NCBI RefSeq assembly: GCF_020509005.1
Contig: NC_063017.1
Location: 310,001-374,000, forward strand
Direction: 5' to 3'
DNA length: 64,000 nucleotides
Source of the DNA: Fulvia fulva
Taxonomy: Eukaryota > Ascomycota > Dothideomycetes > Mycosphaerellales > Mycosphaerellaceae
Shown: in pieces, positions 58,815-64,000 of the stretch
How positions within the stretch are numbered: the first letter of the stretch is position 1
Layout of the letters: every line of letters starts with the position of its first letter
Made by a program: the position numbers and the translations under genes
The notes under the pieces: generated by a model
Database searches by the model: none
The model's input: the letters and a program-made list of their open reading frames with translations, nothing else
Told to the model about the DNA's origin: nothing

Positions 58815-61800
58815 GGTTATAAGCCCGGGTTTATATAGGAATAAGAGCAACCTATATTAGTATAGGTTACTTATATCCCTTGCTATCGTAGTAGAAAACA
58901 TCTAGGAATTAGAAGTCTACCCCGTCTATCCTATTAAGGAGCTTAGTTCGATACTAAGTAATAGGTAACCTAGACAAGGACTCTATACGGCTTACTTAAA
59001 GCTAATACCTTGAAGATACTCTATAGGAAGAACTGCATCGAGATACTATTAAGAAGGACTTCAAGTAAGTCATTTGAAGCTCTACTAGGAGAGACAGACC
59101 TGTGTCCTAGCCCCGAGACCTTATACCGCTCCTTTACTTTACTAAGCGGGCCTTAGTATCTACACCTACGAACTTTCCTATTCTATACTAGAAGCCTTAG
59201 TAGGATCTAAGCCACTACTTTGGAACATACACACCTTGTTTCATTACATCTAATTTATTATAGATCTATACTAAGAGAAGACAGAGGAGAAGGGAGGCAA
59301 AATCCTAATTCTTAGGAGGGACAATTAGAAGAGATAGTTCAACCTTTAGAGATATAAGATAGAGAGCCAATTAGCATTCTTTACAATTGATAACCTAATA
59401 GAAGTGTCTTTTAACAACATTAAGGGCAAGACTCTAAAACTCTAAGAAGAGGCGACAACTAAAGAGATCCTTAATACGCTAATATAGACAAGACATAATA
59501 TAGTGTACAACTTTAGTATCCTTAGTAGGATTATAGAAGAAGATGAATTTGAGCTTAAGGGCTTATATAAATCTAGAAGAGCTGCTAAGAAGTAGGTGTA
59601 TCTCTAGAACAAGTATAGCTAGGTGCTACTAACCTATATATATAAGCTCATAAAGCAATTTGTGACCTTTGAGATAAGTAAAGAGTTCACTATTAGATCT
59701 GTATGGACACACCTAGTTTCTCTTAGAAAAAGGATTGCTAATGTTGACCTAGAGGGTCAGTATTATAGGAAAGCTAATATAAGGATGACCTAGCTCTTAA
59801 GCTCACTACTACCTAACTACTATATAGCTAGGGATACTATTATAGCTTAGCTAAAGATAGATTATAAAAGGACCTTAAAGATCCTTGAAGCTTAAGAAGC
59901 CAGGTTGGATCCCTCTAAGGCTAAGTATAGCATAGTAGCTACCTAGGTCAAGCCCTCAGGTCTAGTAAGACCACTCTCCTGCCTTCTCTATAAGAAGGAT
60001 CATCTGATCAAGGACTGCCCTAGTTTGCCTGAGGCAAGAAAGGTCCTTAGATCTCATTCCTAACCACCATCTTCCTAGAATACAACATATGTCAAGCAGA
60101 AGAGAACTCTACTACCCACTTTAAGGAGGACACTAAGAGAGAAGTCCTCTATAGAAGAACTTAAGAAAATAGTAAAGAAACTTAGCTCTAACATACTGTT
60201 ACTCTAGAAGAACTAGGCCTAGTCTTATACCTCTAAAGTAAAGAAGACTAGAAAAGGGTTTTCCGCCTAAGAGTCACGTGAATTATATAGCTCATCCCTA
60301 GAGACAATGTCTGATAATGATGAGTATAATAAAGTAGCTTACTTAACTGTAGAAGTCTAAGGCAATTTCCCCTCGTTAGAGTGGTTACTTAGCTCCTATA
60401 CTTCATCCTATATAACTAACTAAAGCTACCTCTTTAGATCTATAACTCCCTTAATAAAAAAGAAATAGATCAAAGTAGGAGGTAGGTTTTTATTAGCCAC
60501 TTATATTAGGAATATAGAGATAAGTAGGAGAGCTAGTAGAAAAGTTGTTTTAGAAGATATCCTACTTATACCTAAGCTAGGAGTAAACCTGGTTTTATAG
60601 AACTAGTTTAGCAAGCAGTTTGGTATTTAACCTCTATCATTTTCTCTTATTTCCCCCTCTAGTAAGACTGTTGTCTAGACAAAGCTCCTTAGGGGGGTTC
60701 TATTTATTGATAAGATTTCTCCTCTCCTATAAGAACGGGCACATTACTCATTATGTGCACTACTAATAGAGAATGCCTTTATAACTACTTAATTAGAGAC
60801 CGACCTGAAGTAGTAGGAGCTTTAGTATAGAAGATTTGTACACTTTAGGAAGAATTTGCTCTAGAATCTTTATTAGGTAACAGACTTAAAAGAACCTATT
60901 CCTATTCCTAAGGATAGCTTTTACTAGTATAGGGTATGTTCAATAGCAAAGATAAAGAAGTACAAAGGCAAAGTTATAGAGAGAAGACCTAAAAGACTTA
61001 CCCTTATATCTATTAACATATATAGCCTACTACTAATCTTAAGACTAGGATTCAAATACTAGCTTAAGATTGTTAATAACTTCTCTAGGAAGAAGTAGAC
61101 CTTTCCTCTTAGGAAAAGAGAAGATACTCTAGTTGCTCTCTAGAACTAGAAGATTAAAGCAGAGAGGAAATTATTAGCGTAGCTAAAAGCAGTAAGACTT
61201 AACAATACAAAAGAACTTATTATATTAGTGAAGTAGTAGGAGAAGGATTTAGGGATTAGGCTCGAGCCGACTAAGGTATACAACTCTCTATAGAATGGAC
61301 TAGTTAAGAGGTCAATACAAACCTTAGAGGACTCTATAAGGGCAATGCTTAAAGAGGCTAAAATGCCGGTTGAATTTTGGCCTAAAGCACTAGAGGCCCA
61401 AACTTATATAAGGAACAAACTACTAAATGGCCTAGATTACGATAGGTTCAAGGTTTTACTAGATACGGCTTTTGATAGTATCAAACCGACTATCAACTAT
61501 TTGAAAGTTTAGGGATGCAAAGCTATTGTCTATATAGACATAAGATCCTAACCTTAATAGGCAAGAAGTGACAAGCTAATAAATAGGGGTAAAGAAGCTA
61601 TATTTATTAGGTATATTAAAAACATAGCTAAAGCCTAGCTCTTTTAAGAACTAGACATAAGAGCTATTAAACAATATATATATGTAGACTTCTTTAAGGA
61701 CTAGCCTAGAGGTAATATAGGTCTTAATGTTCTAATATTGAATCTACTAAGTAGTATACTAGCTAGGAAGCCCTTAGGAAAGCCGAGGAAGAACGTATCC

Positions 61801-63962
61801 TTAGGACAATCTACCTACTATTTAGACGTCTATTAAAGCACCCCCGAAATAGATCAGCTAATTAAGAGCCCTAAAGTCGCTTAGCCGAGAAAGCTATTCG
61901 TATAACTTCCCTAACCTCCGGAGAACGTAGGGGAATTTCAGAAAATCGATTAGCTAATTAAGAGAAGCTCCCTAGATCCCTAGGAAATAGACGTTACTAG
62001 GTCATAAGTGACGGTCCCTAAATCATCCCTTAGAAAGAGAAAGGCTGACTATAATATTAAGGGCTATGATATGAAATAGAAAGCCCTAAAATCTATAGTC
62101 CCTAAGCCCGAACTAACTACTAAAGTAGGAGAAGCAATAGACCTCTTAGAGAACCTTACTACTTTTTACTAAGCTTTCTTTATAGCTATACAATTAGTGG
62201 ACAGTTCAATACTATAGGATAGCGAATTCCTAGAAGAAGTTAAGGAAATAGCCTTTGTAGTAACTATAGAAGCTATTATATATAAGTAAGAGGTCCTAAT
62301 TCCAAAATCCTATAAGGATGCTATAAATAATAAGAAATGGGGACATCTTTAGAAGGAAGCAATCCGAAAGGAACTAGATACTCTATAGAGTAACAACACC
62401 TAGGAAAATTCTGTTCTACTAAAAGGAGCAAATCTAGTTATATTAAGATAGGTCTTTGATATTAAGAGAAGCATTAGTAGAGCTATTGAAAAGTTCAAGG
62501 CTAGACTAGTTGTAAGGGACTTCTTATAGAAGTTTAGTGTTGACTTTATAGAGACATTTGCACCTACAGTAAGACAGGACACCCTTAGGGTGTTTATAGC
62601 TATTATATATAAGAAGGATCTTCATCTTCACTAAGTAGATGTGAACAATGCATTTATAGAAAGCACCCTCTATAAAGACATCTTTATATTACTACTACTA
62701 GGAGTTAAGCTTCTACTAAACATAGTGTTCAAAATCCTTAAAAGCTTATATAGACTTAAGTAAGTAGCTAGAGATTAGAATCAACTCTATATGTTAAAGC
62801 TCAGAGAGATTAGATTTATATAGTTAGAAGTGGATCTATACCTACTTATCTATAAGAAGAGGGTGATCATAATCCTTATATATATAGATGATATTCTAAT
62901 TGCTATACTAAAGTTAATAGATGTTCTCTAGTTCAAAAGAGAACTTGACAAGATCTTCAAGATCAAAGATCTAGGTGAACCTAAAAAGATCCTTAGTATA
63001 AGAGTTATAAGGGACAGGAAGAGAGGAATCCTGAAACTTGACTAAGGACACTTTATTAGGGACAGCCTAGCTAAGATAGGAATGAACTATAAGAAGGTAG
63101 CACCTATACACTTACCTATAGACAGCTATAAGGCCCTCAAACCTTTAAGCCATATAGATAAGAGGTGTGACAAGGCAGAGTACTAGAGTATTAATAGTAC
63201 TTAGATATAGCTAGTAACAATTACAAGGCTAGACAATACTTTTGCCCTAGGAAGGATAAGCTCATTTGTGAGTGACCTATCCACCTGCTACATAAAGGCT
63301 TTAAAGAAGATCACTAGGTACCTAAGATTATACCCTAATCTAGGACTTTAGTTCTTAAAGTCTAGAAAAGGACACCTTATTAGATACTGTAATTCTGATT
63401 ATATAATAGACAAAGTAGATAGAGTTTTAATCCTTAGGTATGTCTACTTCCTCTATAGAGCACTAGTTTCTTAGATAAGTAAGAAGTAAAAGTCTGTAGC
63501 AACATCTATAATAGAGGCTAAATATATAGCTATAAATATATATACGAAGTAGTCCTAATTGCTAGCTTTACTACTAAGAGAAATGGATTGTCTAGAGTTA
63601 GTAGGAGACTACTCCTATTAACTAAGAATCACTAGAAACTAGGAGACTGTATCAAATTTGAGACTAGTCTAATTAAGAGGTAACAATCAAGCTGCCCTTA
63701 CCCTAGTAAAATATATATATGTTTATAACAAGTCAAAGTACATTAATATTGCCTATAACGCTATTAGGAAACTTTAGTAGAGGAGGCTTATTACTATTAA
63801 GTACACCCTAACCTCTAAGATAGTTGTAGACGGGTTTATAAAACTAAAGACTAGTCTACACTTCTAGAGGTTTATAAGCTAGCTTAACCTGTTATAAAAA
63901 GGTCTAAGTACTATTAATAGGAAGTGAGCAGACTATAACCTCCTATACGAGATAAGTAGGAG

Positions 63963-64000
63963 TATTAAGATGTAGTATCTTAAAGGGAGTTAATAATTAG
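63963..64000 (+). repeat. 3' LTR of Copia 2, partial
   Basis: It begins TATTAAGATGTAGTATC, identical in position to the 5' LTR start except for RIP-type changes, and is cut by the window end. Confidence 0.9.

Larger units (their letters stand above)
58580..64000 (+). mobile_element. Copia 2: second copy of the Copia 1 family, heavily RIP-mutated, cut by the window end
   Basis: 5' LTR 58580-58814 (TGTTAAGATG..CTATTTAATA). The 3' LTR starts at 63963 and runs off the window. One leader only (about 58815-59160). The order is gag 59.23-60.1 kb with zinc knuckle HLIKDCPSLPEARK near 60.0 kb, protease near 60.4 kb, integrase 60.9-61.6 kb, RT 62.4-63.0 kb (YIDDILIAI near 62880) and RNase H to 63.85 kb. 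It is collinear with Copia 1 in reverse orientation but has many more TA replacements and stops. It keeps the RT frame that Copia 1 lost. It interrupts Gypsy C gag. Confidence 0.93.

Overview
The window reads as nuclear DNA of a filamentous ascomycete fungus. The genes have short introns of 48-52 bp with GT..AG ends and CTAAC/CTGAC-type branch sites. The protein families are fungal: a DRG2/Rbg2 GTPase with fungal intron layout, a DUF6594-type membrane protein, and a wax-synthase-like MBOAT protein. The transposons carry the C-to-T (CpA to TpA) damage of repeat-induced point mutation (RIP). A Dothideomycete is my guess; nothing here proves it.

Region 1 (1 to about 14.2 kb) is ordinary gene-dense euchromatin. 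In order it holds: a partial reading frame; a low-complexity hypothetical gene with frame breaks (415-2890, +); a conserved fungal protein that looks like a beta-sandwich split by a disordered insert (3147-4623, -, one intron); a weak hypothetical gene (5175-5660, -); two diverged tRNA-Trp-like elements (6093-6244 and 6403-6571); rbg2 (6635-8055, -, seven exons including a 15-nt microexon); the divergent MBOAT gene (8459-10108, +); a small RING protein (10472-10993, -); a single-domain retropepsin-like protein (11475-12266, -); and a DUF6594-type gene with a 1-nt frameshift (13067-14232, +). These are unrelated housekeeping or lineage genes, not an operon or an obvious cluster.

Region 2 (about 14.5 to 64 kb) is a nested transposon cluster with no convincing host gene. 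From paired LTRs and target-site duplications I can order it. A 2.6-kb LTR element carrying only integrase (14519-17160) sits at the border. A Tad1-like LINE lies on the minus strand (about 17.92-22.83 kb). A plus-strand LINE (about 22.84-29.8 kb) is split by Gypsy A (23291-29617), and its (ATCT)n tail is split by Copia 1 (29797-35987), which has an extra LTR plus leader. An old minus-strand Gypsy (C; pieces between 35.99 and 58.58 kb) is broken by Gypsy B (36060-47891, itself hit by two LINEs), a full-length LINE (48458-53398), a pogo/Fot1-type DNA transposon (53792-55657), a lightly mutated solo LTR (56879-57231) and Copia 2 (58580 to the window end).

RIP is patchy. The Gypsies, LINE 2, LINE 5 and Copia 2 are almost stripped of CA/TG but keep CG. 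LINE A, the middle of Copia 1, LINE 3, the solo LTR and the first 400 bp inside the border element are only lightly hit. The contrast gives a relative age order and a RIP edge about 0.9 kb from the last host gene. I found no unmistakably new defence or metabolic system. The best leads are the host retropepsin-like gene, the tRNA-like pair, the tandem-LTR Copia and the hairpin-array solo LTR.
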